Shown here one piece after another: positions 26,976-36,923 of a stretch of DNA of 64,000 bases. How positions within the stretch are numbered: position 1 is the stretch's first letter; every line of letters starts with the position of its first letter. The stretch comes from Salipaludibacillus sp. LMS25. GTDB lineage: Bacteria; Bacillota; Bacilli; Bacillales; Salisediminibacteriaceae. Location: the NCBI RefSeq assembly GCF_024362805.1, contig NZ_CP093299.1:3876001-3940000 (forward strand). Direction: 5' to 3'. Below the pieces are notes generated by a model. It was not told the origin of the DNA. It saw only the letters and a list, made by a program, of their open reading frames with translations, and did no database searches. The translations under genes were made by a program, and so were the position numbers.

Positions 26976-27860
26976 ATGGAAGCACAGATGGAGAAATTCT
27001 TAGCTCAGGAAAAAGTGGCTATCGATGAAAAACTGACTGAACACATAACCCAACTCAATGCTCCTGAATCACTAAAAGACTCGATGACTTACTCTTTGAA
27101 AGCAGGTGGTAAACGAATTCGTCCCATTTTATTACTAGCCACTCTTAAAGGATTTGGCAAAGATTTAAATAAAGGATATGATATTGCCTGTGCGATTGAG
27201 ATGATCCATACCTATTCATTAATTCATGATGACTTGCCAGCGATGGACGACGATGATTTACGACGAGGACAGCCAACAAACCATAAGGTCTTTGGAGAGG
27301 CCCTTGCTATCCTCGCAGGAGATGGGTTACTGACATACAGTTTTACAATTGTTTCTCAACTTCAAAATGTAGAAGATCACATTAAAATTGAGCTTGTTCA
27401 AAAAATATCTCAAGCGGCAGGTCCTAAAGGCATGGTTGCCGGCCAAGTTGCTGATATGGAAGCGGAGGGCCGAGATTTAGATTTAGAAGAATTACAAGAA
27501 ATTCATCATCGGAAAACGGGTGATCTTCTCTCGCTATCACTAGAGTGTGGTGCTCTATTAGCTGAAGCGTCACAAGAGGAAATGCATATATTAACACGAT
27601 TTGGGAAACATATAGGATTAGCTTTTCAAATAAAAGATGATTTACTGGACGTGGAAGGAGACGAAAATGTCTTAGGTAAACGAGTGGGTAGTGATGCCAC
27701 TAATGAAAAAAATACGTATCCTAAAATTCTTGGAGTGGAAAAGGCAAAAGAAACATTGACCTATCACTTAAACGAAGCACATAAGTTATTAGCACAGGTA
27801 GATATGGATCAAACACTTTTACGCCAATTGACGAACTATATAGGAGAAAGAATAAATTGA
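26976..27860 (+). CDS. ispA: Farnesyl diphosphate synthase (geranyltranstransferase)
   Basis: 294 residues. First Asp-rich motif in LIHDDLPAMDDDDLRRG and second in KDDLLDVEGD, with GGKRIRP upstream. It makes farnesyl diphosphate for undecaprenyl and quinone synthesis. ATG 26976 is used because AGGAG (26963-26967) is eight bases upstream; a TTG six bases earlier is less likely. The gene directly precedes OLE RNA, its conserved position. Confidence 0.96.
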   Translation: MEAQMEKFLAQEKVAIDEKLTEHITQLNAPESLKDSMTYSLKAGGKRIRPILLLATLKGFGKDLNKGYDIACAIEMIHTYSLIHDDLPAMDDDDLRRGQPTNHKVFGEALAILAGDGLLTYSFTIVSQLQNVEDHIKIELVQKISQAAGPKGMVAGQVADMEAEGRDLDLEELQEIHHRKTGDLLSLSLECGALLAEASQEEMHILTRFGKHIGLAFQIKDDLLDVEGDENVLGKRVGSDATNEKNTYPKILGVEKAKETLTYHLNEAHKLLAQVDMDQTLLRQLTNYIGERIN

Positions 27861-27901
27861 TATAATTGGTAAAAAATAGTGTTATTGTCTTAGGTTATTA
27901 G

Positions 27902-27931
27902 TTGTCTGACCTGTTTTATACGTGCTATAAT
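27902..27931 (+). promoter_or_regulatory. Likely promoter of OLE RNA
   Basis: TTGTCT (27902-27907) and TATAAT (27926-27931) are 18 bases apart. Transcription would begin within a few bases of the predicted 5' end of the RNA. OLE may also be cut from the longer operon transcript. Confidence 0.65.
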
Positions 27932-27936
27932 AGGTA

Positions 27937-28518
27937 AGGTGAGTGGTGCAGTATTCTAGTCGGTTCTCCATTCTCGAAAGCGGGCCTAAAAATCCGCTAA
28001 AGGGCACATCGATGAAGTTCCTAGTCTTGGCTTGAGGCGCCCAGCCTTGGGTCCTGACTGGGAGTAAAGGCTGGGGGGCGATCCACAATGGCATGTGGGC
28101 GATGACCCTCTAGCCGCGGAGGCCCCTATTCATGGTACCGTTAAGCAACGGCAGTTATGGCTAGGGGTATGAACCTGTGTTGCAAGTATGGGAGCTTGTG
28201 AGCAGCGTAGCCTGCCTTGAGTGGAATTTGAGGGGATTATGGATGCTAGGTTGTAGTTAAGCAATCATCCATATGAAATCATTTCTGCAAAAGAGGATAG
28301 AGAATGGTAAGAACTGTTGAGGAAAACTCCTAGACTGTTCCACCGGACATTTAGAGGGGATTATAGTGCGTTCTAAGTGGTAATCCAGTCTGACGCTTGG
28401 TGACAACGTCAAGATGAGTTTAAAGGGAAACCACCACAGTGGCGACGCTGAGGTACTTGTCTGGGAAAACCTACTGGACCTAAGGCGCAGTTTTTACTCT
28501 TTAAATGACCACTCGCCT
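27937..28518 (+). ncRNA. ole: OLE RNA (ornate large extremophilic RNA)
   Basis: About 582 bases of GC-richer, non-coding, hairpin-dense sequence between ispA and an OapA-like gene, the diagnostic OLE context. The ends are set by an 11-bp helix: AGGTGAGTGGT (27937-27947) with ACCACTCGCCT (28508-28518). Internal helices include ATGGATG/CATCCAT (28240-28274 region), GGATTA/TAATCC (28358-28384 region) and TGACG/CGTCA (near 28392-28412). GAGGGGATTAT occurs twice (28231 and 28356). OLE forms a membrane-associated ribonucleoprotein with OapA and is linked in Bacillus halodurans to ethanol, cold and magnesium tolerance. I recognise it by size, context and general look, not by alignment; the short frames inside it are not genes. 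Confidence 0.9.
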
Positions 28519-28546
28519 CATACATAGAAAAGAGATTGATGATATA

Positions 28547-29161
28547 ATGAAAGAATCTATGAAAAAATCATTAAACTGGAGTATGATTATAGCCGTTATC
28601 ACGTTTGTGCTGGCGGCTATTTTTTCCATTGTCTCCACAACGATACTAAGTGGTGTGGCATGGGGCGTTGGGATGTTGATCGTCTTTTTGATTGTCCTGT
28701 TAGGGGTTATTTCAGACACGATAGGGGTGGCTGCCACAGCTGCTGCTGAGAAACCATTTCACGCTATGGCGGCAGAAAAGGTGCCAGGAGCTAAACAAGC
28801 TGTTCTCATCGTGAGAAATGCCGATAGATTTTCTAATTTCACGAATGATGTTATTGGAGATATCGCAGGGGTAATAAGTGGTACCGCCTCTACTTATGTC
28901 GTCATCCAGCTTGCCATGCAAATGGGGCATGCAGAAGGGTCTATCCTGCAGTTTGTCATTTCTATTATTTTTACAAGTGTAGTAGCAGCGCTTACGGTTG
29001 GCGGAAAATCAGTTGGTAAAACACTGGCGATACAGTACGCCACAGAGATCATCTTTCAAGTGGGTAGATTATTTTACTTTTTAGAGGTAAAATTGAAGTT
29101 AACAATTTTTAAAGGGAAAAAGCGCAAACAAAATGGAAAGAAGAACAATAAAAGAAAGTGA
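28547..29161 (+). CDS. oapA: OLE-associated membrane protein OapA
   Basis: 204 residues from the ATG at 28547. An in-frame ATG at 28505 lies inside the terminal helix of OLE RNA and has no ribosome site, so it is rejected. Four membrane segments are predicted (about 10-30, 33-55, 104-124 and 130-150 of this product). A central soluble segment reads DTIGVAATAAAEKPFHAMAA and NADRFSNFTNDVIGDIAG, which recalls DUF21/CNNM-type transporter domains. The tail is extremely basic (KGKKRKQNGKKNNKRK), suited to RNA contact. OapA recruits OLE RNA to the membrane. It is followed by dxs nine bases later. Confidence 0.88.
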   Translation: MKESMKKSLNWSMIIAVITFVLAAIFSIVSTTILSGVAWGVGMLIVFLIVLLGVISDTIGVAATAAAEKPFHAMAAEKVPGAKQAVLIVRNADRFSNFTNDVIGDIAGVISGTASTYVVIQLAMQMGHAEGSILQFVISIIFTSVVAALTVGGKSVGKTLAIQYATEIIFQVGRLFYFLEVKLKLTIFKGKKRKQNGKKNNKRK

Positions 29162-29170
29162 GGGTTTTTC

Positions 29171-31060
29171 TTGGATTTGCTCAGTATAAAGGATCCAGTA
29201 TTTTTAAAAAAATCCAGCAATAAAGATCTAGAAGAACTTGCTCAAAAAATTCGTGAATTTCTTATTGGTAAACTGTCTGTAACAGGTGGCCATCTCGGCC
29301 CTAATCTCGGTGTCGTGGAACTTACTCTCGTCCTTCACCAATTATTTAATAGCCCGAATGATAAATTTCTTTGGGATGTTGGCCATCAAGCATATGTCCA
29401 TAAAATAGTGACAGGACGAGCGGATCAGTTTGATAAGCTTAGACAGTACCAAGGTTTATGTGGTTTTCCAAAAAGATCAGAAAGCGAACATGATGTATGG
29501 GAGACAGGTCATAGCTCTACCTCATTATCAGCAGCTATGGGCATGGCGTTAGCAAGAGACTTAAAAGGTACTGAAGAGACGATAATACCAGTTATAGGGG
29601 ACGGTGCTTTAACGGGGGGTATGGCCTTGGAAGCGCTTAACCATATTGGGCATGAGCAGACAGATATGATCGTTATTTTAAATGATAATGAAATGTCTAT
29701 TGCTCCGAATGTAGGCGCAATTAATACGATGCTAGGTAGAATGCGGACGGCGGGTAAATATCAACGGGCAAAAGATGACCTTGAAATGCTCATTAAAAAA
29801 ATCCCTGCATTTGGTGGACGCCTTGCTGCTACTGCAGAACGTGTTAAAGATAGTCTTAAATATTTACTCGTTTCTGGCATGTTTTTTGAAGAATTAGGTT
29901 TTACGTACTTAGGACCTGTGGACGGGCATGACCTTGAAGATCTAAAAAGCAATATAACGTACGCAAGAAAAACAAAAGGGCCTGTCCTTGTACATGTTAT
30001 TACAAAGAAAGGAAAAGGTTATGCACCTGCTGAAAATGATGCGAAAGGAACGTGGCATGGCCTTGGTCCTTATAAAATTGAATCTGGTGAAGTGGTAACA
30101 AAACCTGGACCGCCTAGTTACAGTGGTGTATTTGCTAATACATTAAAACGTTTAGCTAAAAAAGACGACAGGATCGTGGCCATTACAGCGGCAATGCCAG
30201 GAGGGACGAAGCTGGATTCTTTTGGGGCCGAGTTTCCTGATAGAATGTTTGACGTAGGGATCGCTGAACAGCATGCGACTACGATGGCAGCAGGTCTTGC
30301 AGCGCAAGGTATGAAGCCTGTCTTTGCTGTTTACTCAACATTTTTACAGCGCGGCTATGATCAACTTGTTCATGACGTATGCCGTCAAAATTTAAATGTT
30401 TTCTTCGCTATTGATAGGGCAGGTCTTGTAGGAGCTGATGGAGAAACACATCAAGGTGTTTTTGATATTTCTTACCTTCGTCATCTTCCAAATATGACAA
30501 TCCTTAATCCGAAAGATGAAAATGAATTACAGCACATGATTTATACAGCGACGAAATATGAGGATGGTCCAATTGCTGTCAGGTATCCTCGTGGGGGCGG
30601 CGCCGGTTTAAAAATGGATAGCGAGTTAAAAGAAATTCCAATAGGCCAATGGGAAGTCCTTCGAGAAGGATCAGACCTATCGATCCTTACATTTGGTACG
30701 ATGATTCCTGTTGCTTTGGAAGCAGCTGAACGGTTATCTAGTCAAGGGATTCATGTAGAAGTCGTTAATGCTCGTTCAATTAAGCCTTTAGACCACTCTA
30801 TGCTAAACCAATTGATCAAAGAAGAGAAACCGATTATGACTGTTGAAGAAGCAGCTCTTTTAGGTGGATTCGGCAGTGCTGTATTAGAATATTTGAATGA
30901 AAAAAATGCCCGAACAATTATTATGGAACGCCTAGGAATTCCAGACCGATATATTGAGCATGGCAGTGTACCACAATTATTGGAAGAAATTGGTTTGACG
31001 TCAGAAAATGTGGTGGCACGCATCCAGCAAATGCTACCAAAGAAACGAAAACGGGCCTGA
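29171..31060 (+). CDS. dxs: 1-deoxy-D-xylulose-5-phosphate synthase
   Basis: 629 residues, TTG start behind GTGAGGG. Thiamine diphosphate motif [20 protein letters not shown] ... [17 protein letters not shown] near residue 62; [18 protein letters not shown] in the transketolase pyrimidine-binding domain. First enzyme of the MEP isoprenoid pathway, functionally linked to IspA upstream of OLE. Confidence 0.97.
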   Translation: MDLLSIKDPVFLKKSSNKDLEELAQKIREFLIGKLSVTGGHLGPNLGVVELTLVLHQLFNSPNDKFLWDVGHQAYVHKIVTGRADQFDKLRQYQGLCGFPKRSESEHDVWETGHSSTSLSAAMGMALARDLKGTEETIIPVIGDGALTGGMALEALNHIGHEQTDMIVILNDNEMSIAPNVGAINTMLGRMRTAGKYQRAKDDLEMLIKKIPAFGGRLAATAERVKDSLKYLLVSGMFFEELGFTYLGPVDGHDLEDLKSNITYARKTKGPVLVHVITKKGKGYAPAENDAKGTWHGLGPYKIESGEVVTKPGPPSYSGVFANTLKRLAKKDDRIVAITAAMPGGTKLDSFGAEFPDRMFDVGIAEQHATTMAAGLAAQGMKPVFAVYSTFLQRGYDQLVHDVCRQNLNVFFAIDRAGLVGADGETHQGVFDISYLRHLPNMTILNPKDENELQHMIYTATKYEDGPIAVRYPRGGGAGLKMDSELKEIPIGQWEVLREGSDLSILTFGTMIPVALEAAERLSSQGIHVEVVNARSIKPLDHSMLNQLIKEEKPIMTVEEAALLGGFGSAVLEYLNEKNARTIIMERLGIPDRYIEHGSVPQLLEEIGLTSENVVARIQQMLPKKRKRA

Positions 31061-31064
31061 ATAT

Positions 31065-31868
31065 ATGAAAAAAGAACGGATAGACGTATTATTAGTTGAA
31101 AAAGGGCTCGTTGAAACGAGAGAGAAAGCGAAACGTACTATAATGGCAGGTCTTGTGCTTGCGGACGGTGAACGGATAGACAAGCCTGGTACCAAAGTGT
31201 CTATAGAGGTGGCGTTATCTGTTAAAGGGCAAGCCATTCCTTATGTAAGTCGCGGGGGATTAAAGCTTCAAAAAGCAATAGAGACTTACCAGTTGCGGCT
31301 TTCAGATAAAATTATGCTAGATATCGGTGCTTCAACTGGTGGTTTTACGGATTGTGCCCTTCAAGCAGGCGTAAAAAAAGTATATGCTCTAGACGTTGGT
31401 TATAACCAACTTGCTTGGAAGCTTCGTCAAGATGACAGAGTGATTGTAATGGAGCGGACGAACTTTAGATACGCGACCATTGATGATTTTAAGGAAGGAC
31501 GGCCTAACTTTGCAACCATTGATGTGTCATTTATTTCTTTGAAGCTTATCCTTCCGCCTTTGAGAAAGATTATATCGAATGATGGTGAGGTAGTCGCTTT
31601 AATAAAGCCGCAGTTTGAAGCTGGAAGAGACGAAGTAGGCAAAAAAGGCATTGTAAGAGAGGCTAAGGTTCATGTGAAAGTCATTGAAGATATCATTCGC
31701 TTCTGCGAAAGTTTATCCTTTTCTGTCATGGGCTTGACCTTTTCTCCTATTCGAGGAGGCGAAGGGAATATTGAGTTCCTTGTTTACTTAAAAAACACAC
31801 AGGAAACCGCCGCACCTTTAACAGCTAGTGAGATAAAACAAGTGGTGACAGAAGCGCACCACCAATAG
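31065..31868 (+). CDS. yqxC: TlyA-family rRNA (cytidine-2'-O)-methyltransferase YqxC
   Basis: 267 residues. An N-terminal S4 RNA-binding domain (about 3-63) and an FtsJ-like methyltransferase with SAM motif MLDIGASTGGFTDCAL (near 84) and IKPQFEAG (catalytic Lys). ATG 31065 begins MKKERIDVLLVEKGL, the conserved start; the longer frame overlaps dxs. Only four bases separate it from dxs, implying coupling. Confidence 0.93.
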   Translation: MKKERIDVLLVEKGLVETREKAKRTIMAGLVLADGERIDKPGTKVSIEVALSVKGQAIPYVSRGGLKLQKAIETYQLRLSDKIMLDIGASTGGFTDCALQAGVKKVYALDVGYNQLAWKLRQDDRVIVMERTNFRYATIDDFKEGRPNFATIDVSFISLKLILPPLRKIISNDGEVVALIKPQFEAGRDEVGKKGIVREAKVHVKVIEDIIRFCESLSFSVMGLTFSPIRGGEGNIEFLVYLKNTQETAAPLTASEIKQVVTEAHHQ

Positions 31869-31878
31869 TTGTATGGTA

Positions 31879-31917
31879 CCAAAGAGAGAGGCAGATGATA
31901 ACCATGTGTCTCTTTTT
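31879..31917 (+). terminator. Terminator between yqxC and argR
   Basis: AAAGAGAG pairs with TCTCTTT around a 20-base loop, then a T-rich run. Moderate strength. Confidence 0.6.
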
Positions 31918-31942
31918 CGTCGGAATTTACTTTATTCATGAA

Positions 31943-31971
31943 TTGTATAAATATAAATATTCGTTTATAAT
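31943..31971 (+). promoter_or_regulatory. argR promoter with possible ARG-box half sites
   Basis: TTGTAT (31943-31948) and TATAAT (31966-31971) are 17 bases apart. CATGAAT at 31938-31944 matches the left half of the Bacillus ARG box and AAATATTCG follows, so autoregulation by ArgR is possible but not strongly supported. Confidence 0.5.
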
Positions 31972-32004
31972 GGCATGAGAAACTAATTACTGGAGGAACA
32001 TGTA

Positions 32005-32454
32005 ATGAATAAAGGACAGCGACACATAAAAATTAGAGATATCATTGTGAATCAGGAAGTGGAAACGCAGGATGACCTCGTAGATCAATTAAGATCAGCT
32101 GGTTTTAATGTGACACAAGCGACGGTAAGTCGGGATATTAAAGAGCTTCATCTCGTTAAAGTCCCAATGATGGATGGCAGGTACAAGTATAGCCTTCCAT
32201 CCGATCAGCGTTTTAATCCATTACAAAAGTTGAAAAGAGCTTTAATGGACAGCTTTGTTTCAATTGACCATACAAATAATTTAATCGTGATGAAAACATT
32301 GCCAGGTAATGCTAACGCGGTAGGGGCACTTATTGACAATTTAGATTGGCCGGAAATTATGGGGAACATAAGTGGAGATGACACCATCTTAATTATTTGC
32401 CGACAAAATGCGGATACAGCCCCTCTCACTGAAAAATTCCTCAACATGCTTTAA
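32005..32454 (+). CDS. argR: Arginine repressor ArgR/AhrC
   Basis: 149 residues. The N-terminal winged helix has the ArgR signature [14 protein letters not shown]. The C-terminal hexamer domain has the arginine-binding [16 protein letters not shown]. It represses arginine biosynthesis and activates catabolism. The ribosome site is TGGAGG. It precedes recN as in B. subtilis. Confidence 0.96.
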   Translation: MNKGQRHIKIRDIIVNQEVETQDDLVDQLRSAGFNVTQATVSRDIKELHLVKVPMMDGRYKYSLPSDQRFNPLQKLKRALMDSFVSIDHTNNLIVMKTLPGNANAVGALIDNLDWPEIMGNISGDDTILIICRQNADTAPLTEKFLNML

Positions 32455-32497
32455 TTTTTTCCGGATGAGCAAACCTAGTTGAAAAGGTGGAGTAAAG

Positions 32498-34228
32498 ATG
32501 CTGATGGAATTATCGATTCGCAACTTTGCAATTATAGACGAGATATCTATTTCTTTTGAGGAAGGCTTGATAGTACTAACGGGAGAAACAGGTGCGGGAA
32601 AGTCCATTATTATTGATGCCATTGGCCTTCTCATTGGAGGACGAGGATCTGTTGATTTCGTTAGGCATGGAAGTAAACGAGCAGAAATAGAAGGGATGTT
32701 TTCAGTCGAAGCATCGATTTCTAAGGAGTTAGCTACATTATTAGAAGATATGGGGATCGCTTCTAACGAAGAGCCAACCATCGTCTTAAGAAGAGAAATG
32801 ACAACGCAAGGTAAAAGTATTTGCAGAGTAAATGGGAAGTTAACGACGTTAGCTCTTCTTCGTGAAGTGGGACAATTACTTGTTGATATACATGGTCAAC
32901 ATGAGCACCAAAAATTACTCCAAGCGGATAAACACTTAACATTTCTTGACAGGTATGCTGGTACCTCTTTAGATAAAACAAAACGTGAATATGAAAAGCT
33001 TTATGACCAATTTATTAAAAAACGAGAGCAACTTCTCCAGCTCTCAGAAAACGAACAACAAATGGCTCAGCGGCTAGATTTAATTCAATATCAATTTAAG
33101 GAAATAGAAAATGCTAAACTAGAATTGAATGAGGACAAAGAACTTGATGATGAAAGGCAAAAATTAAACAATAGTGAAGCCCTTTATAAAACGGTTCATG
33201 GCGCTTACGAGTCGCTTTACGGTGAAGGAAAAGGTCTTGAGTGGGCAATGACGGCCATGAATCAAATAGAGGAAGCAGCAAGCATGGATCCAGAATTACA
33301 GCCAGTAAAGGAGACCATTGCTAATTGCTATTACCTACTGGAAGAAGCATCATTTTCCTTAAGAGATTATTATGAAGGTATCGCATTTGACCCTGATCGA
33401 CTGAACACAATTGAAGCGCGACTAAGTGAAATTAGTCAATTAAAACGGAAATATGGTGACACAGTAAACGATATATTAGAATATGCTGCGGCAGTTGAAG
33501 AAGAAATAGATACGCTCACAAACAGAGAGCAAAGACTCGTACAATGGGAGGAAGAACTATGCTCCCTTGTAAAAGATTTAACGATTGAAGGGGAGCATTT
33601 ATCCCAATTGCGACAAAAACATGCAGTCAAATTAAAAAAAGCCATTCAGCAACAGCTAAAAGAGCTTTATATGAAAGAAACTGTGTTTGACGTTGCATTT
33701 AATAAAGTATCAGCGACTAGCGTGACTATTCAGCAGCTATTAAAATCCAGCCCATTTACTAAAACGGGGATGGATCAGGTGTCGTTTATGGTGGCAACTA
33801 ACCAAGGTGAGCCGCTAAAACCTGTTGCTAAAGTGGCTTCAGGCGGCGAAATTTCCCGGATGATTTTAGCCTTGAAAGCCATTCTTGCAAAGCACGAAGG
33901 GGTGACATCGATTATTTTTGATGAAGTGGATACTGGTGTAAGCGGACGGGTTGCCCAGGCGATAGCCGAAAAAATTTATCGCGTCTCAATTGGATCACAA
34001 GTTTTGTGTATTACTCATTTACCTCAAGTAGCAGCTATGGCAGATACACACTTGTTTATTGAAAAAAAACAGCAAAATGGAAGAACGCAAACGGTCGTTC
34101 GTCCATTAAATGAGAGAGAACAAACTGAAGAAATAAGTCGCATGATATCTGGTGTTGAAATCACTGATTTAACGAGAGAACATGCGCGAGAATTAATTAT
34201 TCAAGCAAAAGAGACAAAACTAAAATAG
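32498..34228 (+). CDS. recN: DNA repair protein RecN
   Basis: 576 residues of SMC type. Walker A is GETGAGKSIIIDAIGLL near residue 30, then a coiled coil (about 160-380), the signature VASGGEISRMILALK and Walker B SIIFDEVDTGVSGR. RecN acts early at double-strand breaks. No LexA box was found in the short gap before it. Confidence 0.96.
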   Translation: MLMELSIRNFAIIDEISISFEEGLIVLTGETGAGKSIIIDAIGLLIGGRGSVDFVRHGSKRAEIEGMFSVEASISKELATLLEDMGIASNEEPTIVLRREMTTQGKSICRVNGKLTTLALLREVGQLLVDIHGQHEHQKLLQADKHLTFLDRYAGTSLDKTKREYEKLYDQFIKKREQLLQLSENEQQMAQRLDLIQYQFKEIENAKLELNEDKELDDERQKLNNSEALYKTVHGAYESLYGEGKGLEWAMTAMNQIEEAASMDPELQPVKETIANCYYLLEEASFSLRDYYEGIAFDPDRLNTIEARLSEISQLKRKYGDTVNDILEYAAAVEEEIDTLTNREQRLVQWEEELCSLVKDLTIEGEHLSQLRQKHAVKLKKAIQQQLKELYMKETVFDVAFNKVSATSVTIQQLLKSSPFTKTGMDQVSFMVATNQGEPLKPVAKVASGGEISRMILALKAILAKHEGVTSIIFDEVDTGVSGRVAQAIAEKIYRVSIGSQVLCITHLPQVAAMADTHLFIEKKQQNGRTQTVVRPLNEREQTEEISRMISGVEITDLTREHARELIIQAKETKLK

Positions 34229-34249
34229 GTCTACTTTGACTTTAATCGT

Positions 34250-34281
34250 AAAAAAACTAACCAATAAAGGTTAGTTTTTTT
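34250..34281 (+). terminator. Terminator of recN
   Basis: A perfect stem AAAAAAACTAACC with GGTTAGTTTTTTT around a short loop; it can act in both directions. Confidence 0.93.
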
Positions 34282-34293
34282 CTGTGCAACGAG

Positions 34294-34323
34294 TTATAAA
34301 TGTCCGTTCAAAAGGCAAAATTA
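34294..34323 (+). promoter_or_regulatory. Sigma-F-type promoter of spoIVB
   Basis: GGCAAAATTA (34314-34323) fits the sigma-F -10 GGCAAMANTR at every position. TTATA (34294-34298) is a four-of-five -35 at the standard 15-base spacing. spoIVB is a forespore gene, so this fits its known expression. Confidence 0.62.
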
Positions 34324-34375
34324 GTATTACAGCCATGGTGGAGGTGAAGGTTAGAGACGAGGAGAGTGAAAAAGG

Positions 34376-35644
34376 TTGAAATTACGGATCCGAAAAATAA
34401 CGGGAATACTTCTCCTTGTTATTCTGTTCTCTGCGGCATTTTATCCACCTGTCCAAAAATATTTTCACATCCCACACAATGTGACAATATTCGAAGGACA
34501 GACATTGGAATTTCCAGAATTCACTACTATATTTACGCACGATAAATCCGCTGTTACGGTAAATAACGATAAACAGGGAGTCACAGGTTTGGCATCCTCA
34601 ACTAGCGATGTTAGTTTGCAGGCGATGGGACTTCCAATAAAGTCTACTGAGGTGACTGTGTACCCAGAATTAAAAGTCATCCCAGGAGGCCAATCAATCG
34701 GAGTTAGAGTCCATACAGACGGCGTGCTCGTAGTAGGATATCATCTTATGGAAACAGATGCAGGAAAAGTATCACCGGGAGAATCATCAGATATAAGAGT
34801 TGGTGACAGCATTATTAAAATGAATGGTAAAGCGATTAAAGAGATGAGTGACGTGCAGCCTGTCGTTCAAGAGGCGGGTAAAAACGGTAAACCCATTAAA
34901 TTTGAAATTAAACGAAATGGACGAAAAATGGAAAAGGAATTAACACCTGTAAAAGGAAAAGGTGATCAACGGTATCATCTAGGATTATACATTAGAGATT
35001 CGGCGGCAGGGGTAGGGACACTAACGTTTTATGAACCAGAGTCAAAAAAATATGGTGCGTTAGGACATGTCATTTCCGACATGGAGACGAAAGAGCCTAT
35101 CGAAATTGATAAAGGTGAAATCATCAAATCAAATGTGACCTCAATCGAAAAGGGGTTGACTGGAGAGCCTGGGGAAAAATTAGCGCGCTTTTCGAATGAT
35201 AAAAAAGTATTAGGTGACATTGTGAAAAACACACAGTTTGGAATTTTTGGTACATTAAAGGATCAATTAGAGGAACACAGAGAAATCGAACCTTTAGAAA
35301 TTGGTCTCTCACATCATATTAAGGAAGGACCAGCAGAAATACTCACTGTCGTTGAAGGGGATGAGGTAAAACGTTTTAATATTGACATTATAAGTAGTAC
35401 TCCACAACAATCCCCTGCAACAAAGGGGATGGTCATAAAAGTGACTGATAAGGAATTACTTGATAAAACGGGTGGTATTGTGCAAGGGATGAGTGGTAGT
35501 CCCATTATTCAAGATGATAAAATCATTGGAGCTGTTACCCATGTATTTGTAAATGATCCTTCTTCAGGGTATGGGTGTCATATTGAATGGATGTTAAATG
35601 ATGCAGGGATCGACTTAAAAGATAAAACAAAAGAAGCCAGTTAA
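34376..35644 (+). CDS. spoIVB: Stage IV sporulation protein B, intercompartmental signalling protease
   Basis: 422 residues (TTG start). Order: membrane anchor (about 7-27), a PDZ domain near 115-190 ([20 protein letters not shown]), then the S55 serine protease domain. The catalytic His lies in GALGHVISD and the Ser in [10 protein letters not shown]. It is secreted from the forespore and triggers SpoIVFB-dependent pro-sigma-K processing. It lies next to spo0A as in B. subtilis. Confidence 0.95.
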   Translation: MKLRIRKITGILLLVILFSAAFYPPVQKYFHIPHNVTIFEGQTLEFPEFTTIFTHDKSAVTVNNDKQGVTGLASSTSDVSLQAMGLPIKSTEVTVYPELKVIPGGQSIGVRVHTDGVLVVGYHLMETDAGKVSPGESSDIRVGDSIIKMNGKAIKEMSDVQPVVQEAGKNGKPIKFEIKRNGRKMEKELTPVKGKGDQRYHLGLYIRDSAAGVGTLTFYEPESKKYGALGHVISDMETKEPIEIDKGEIIKSNVTSIEKGLTGEPGEKLARFSNDKKVLGDIVKNTQFGIFGTLKDQLEEHREIEPLEIGLSHHIKEGPAEILTVVEGDEVKRFNIDIISSTPQQSPATKGMVIKVTDKELLDKTGGIVQGMSGSPIIQDDKIIGAVTHVFVNDPSSGYGCHIEWMLNDAGIDLKDKTKEAS

Positions 35645-35660
35645 CTTAATATGTGAGTTA

Positions 35661-35692
35661 AACAAGCACCAGCGTTGGGTGCTTGTTTTATT
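35661..35692 (+). terminator. Terminator of spoIVB
   Basis: AACAAGCACC and GGTGCTTGTT form a ten-bp stem with a seven-base loop and a following T-run. Confidence 0.92.
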
Positions 35693-35756
35693 TGTTGAAA
35701 GTGGCAAGAGTTAAGAGAAAGCTATTTATAAAACAGATATGTTATAATAAAGATTA

Positions 35757-35896
35757 TTCGACAAACGGTTACGTAATTTCACAGTATAAATCGAAAGTGG
35801 TCGAATACGTGAGTATTTTTGATTAAATGAGAGGAAATCAATGATTATTTAGAAAAAAATAAAAAATTAAAAGGATTTGAATGGTGGCTGTCGAAT
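35757..35896 (+). promoter_or_regulatory. spo0A control region: sigma-H promoter and three 0A boxes
   Basis: A sigma-H promoter reads AGGATTT (35872-35878), an 11-base spacer, then GTCGAAT (35890-35896), fitting RnAGGAWWW/RnnGAAT. Perfect 0A boxes (TGTCGAA) are at 35889-35895 and, inverted, at 35757-35763; a third with core GTCGAA is at 35800-35805. A TATAAT at 35743-35748 may serve a vegetative promoter. The layout parallels the B. subtilis Pv/Ps switch with phosphorylated Spo0A feedback. Confidence 0.78.
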
Positions 35897-35940
35897 ATGA
35901 AGACTGAGCTAGTATAAAAATAATTTTGGGAGGCAATAGT

Positions 35941-36735
35941 GTGGAAAAAGTAAAAGTGTGTGTAGCAGATGACAACCGTGAATTAGTGAATCTTCTAGAA
36001 GATTATATTTTATCACAAGATGATATGGATGTGGTTGGAAAAGCTTATAACGGTCAAGAATGTCTGAATGTTGTTGAAGAAGTGCAACCTGATGTGCTTA
36101 TTCTTGATATTATAATGCCACATTTAGATGGTCTTGCGGTACTAGAGAAATTAAACGAATTAAACCTTGAAAAGCGTCCAAATATTATTATGCTAACAGC
36201 TTTTGGACAGGAAGATGTCACAAAAAAAGCAGTTGACTTAGGAGCTGCTTATTACGTTTTAAAGCCATTTGATATGGATACTTTAATGAATAAAATTCGT
36301 GATGTGTCTGGTCAAAGTCATAACACATATAGCCAGAGGCCATCAACATCTGCAGCAGAATTGCGTCGTGAGAATAAGCCGATGAATTTAGATGCGAGTA
36401 TCACAAGTATAATCCATGAAATCGGTGTCCCAGCACATATTAAAGGCTATATGTACTTAAGAGAAGCGATCACTATGGTGTACAATGATATAGAATTGCT
36501 CGGCTCTATTACAAAAGTCCTTTACCCAGACATCGCTAAAAAATTTAATACGACAGCGAGTCGTGTAGAACGGGCGATCCGCCATGCCATAGAAGTAGCT
36601 TGGAGCAGAGGAAATATCGAATCCATTTCAAAAATGTTCGGATATACAGTAAATGTCTCAAAAGCAAAGCCAACAAATTCTGAATTTATTGCCATGGTTG
36701 CAGATAAACTACGGATTGAACACAAGGTTAGTTAA
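35941..36735 (+). CDS. spo0A: Sporulation master regulator Spo0A
   Basis: 264 residues from GTG 35941, seven bases after GGGAGG. The receiver domain (1-120) has Asp10, Asp11, phosphorylation site Asp56 ([12 protein letters not shown]) and LKPFD. A variable linker (about 125-150) leads to the C-terminal DNA-binding domain with [20 protein letters not shown] (recognition region) and ends INSEF-like [19 protein letters not shown]. Full length and intact. A decayed copy of its last 55 codons lies 1.3 kb downstream. Confidence 0.98.
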   Translation: MEKVKVCVADDNRELVNLLEDYILSQDDMDVVGKAYNGQECLNVVEEVQPDVLILDIIMPHLDGLAVLEKLNELNLEKRPNIIMLTAFGQEDVTKKAVDLGAAYYVLKPFDMDTLMNKIRDVSGQSHNTYSQRPSTSAAELRRENKPMNLDASITSIIHEIGVPAHIKGYMYLREAITMVYNDIELLGSITKVLYPDIAKKFNTTASRVERAIRHAIEVAWSRGNIESISKMFGYTVNVSKAKPTNSEFIAMVADKLRIEHKVS

Positions 36736-36752
36736 ATTAAATCTTACGAAGT

Positions 36753-36794
36753 AACCCCCTGTTTATTGGACATGTCCGGTAGTAGGGGGTTTTT
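36753..36794 (+). terminator. Terminator of spo0A
   Basis: AACCCCCT pairs with AGGGGGTT; the loop holds GGACATGTCC. A run of five T follows. Confidence 0.88.
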
Positions 36795-36923
36795 GTATGC
36801 GTGAAAATGAGCGTCAGCTTGTCAATAATCGGGTCATTAGCGGTATCTCACCGTCTATTTAAGCTATTGACATGGCTATTTAAGAGAAATTTCTCCGTCT
36901 ATTTCTCTAATCGAGTTCTTAGC

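Noticed and set aside
27882..28094. 70-codon reverse frame inside OLE RNA
   Set aside because: No ribosome site, and it overlaps the structured RNA; GC-rich non-coding sequence gives chance frames.
31933..31960. Full ARG box before argR
   Set aside because: Only the left half matches well; recorded as a weak note on the promoter and not as an operator.
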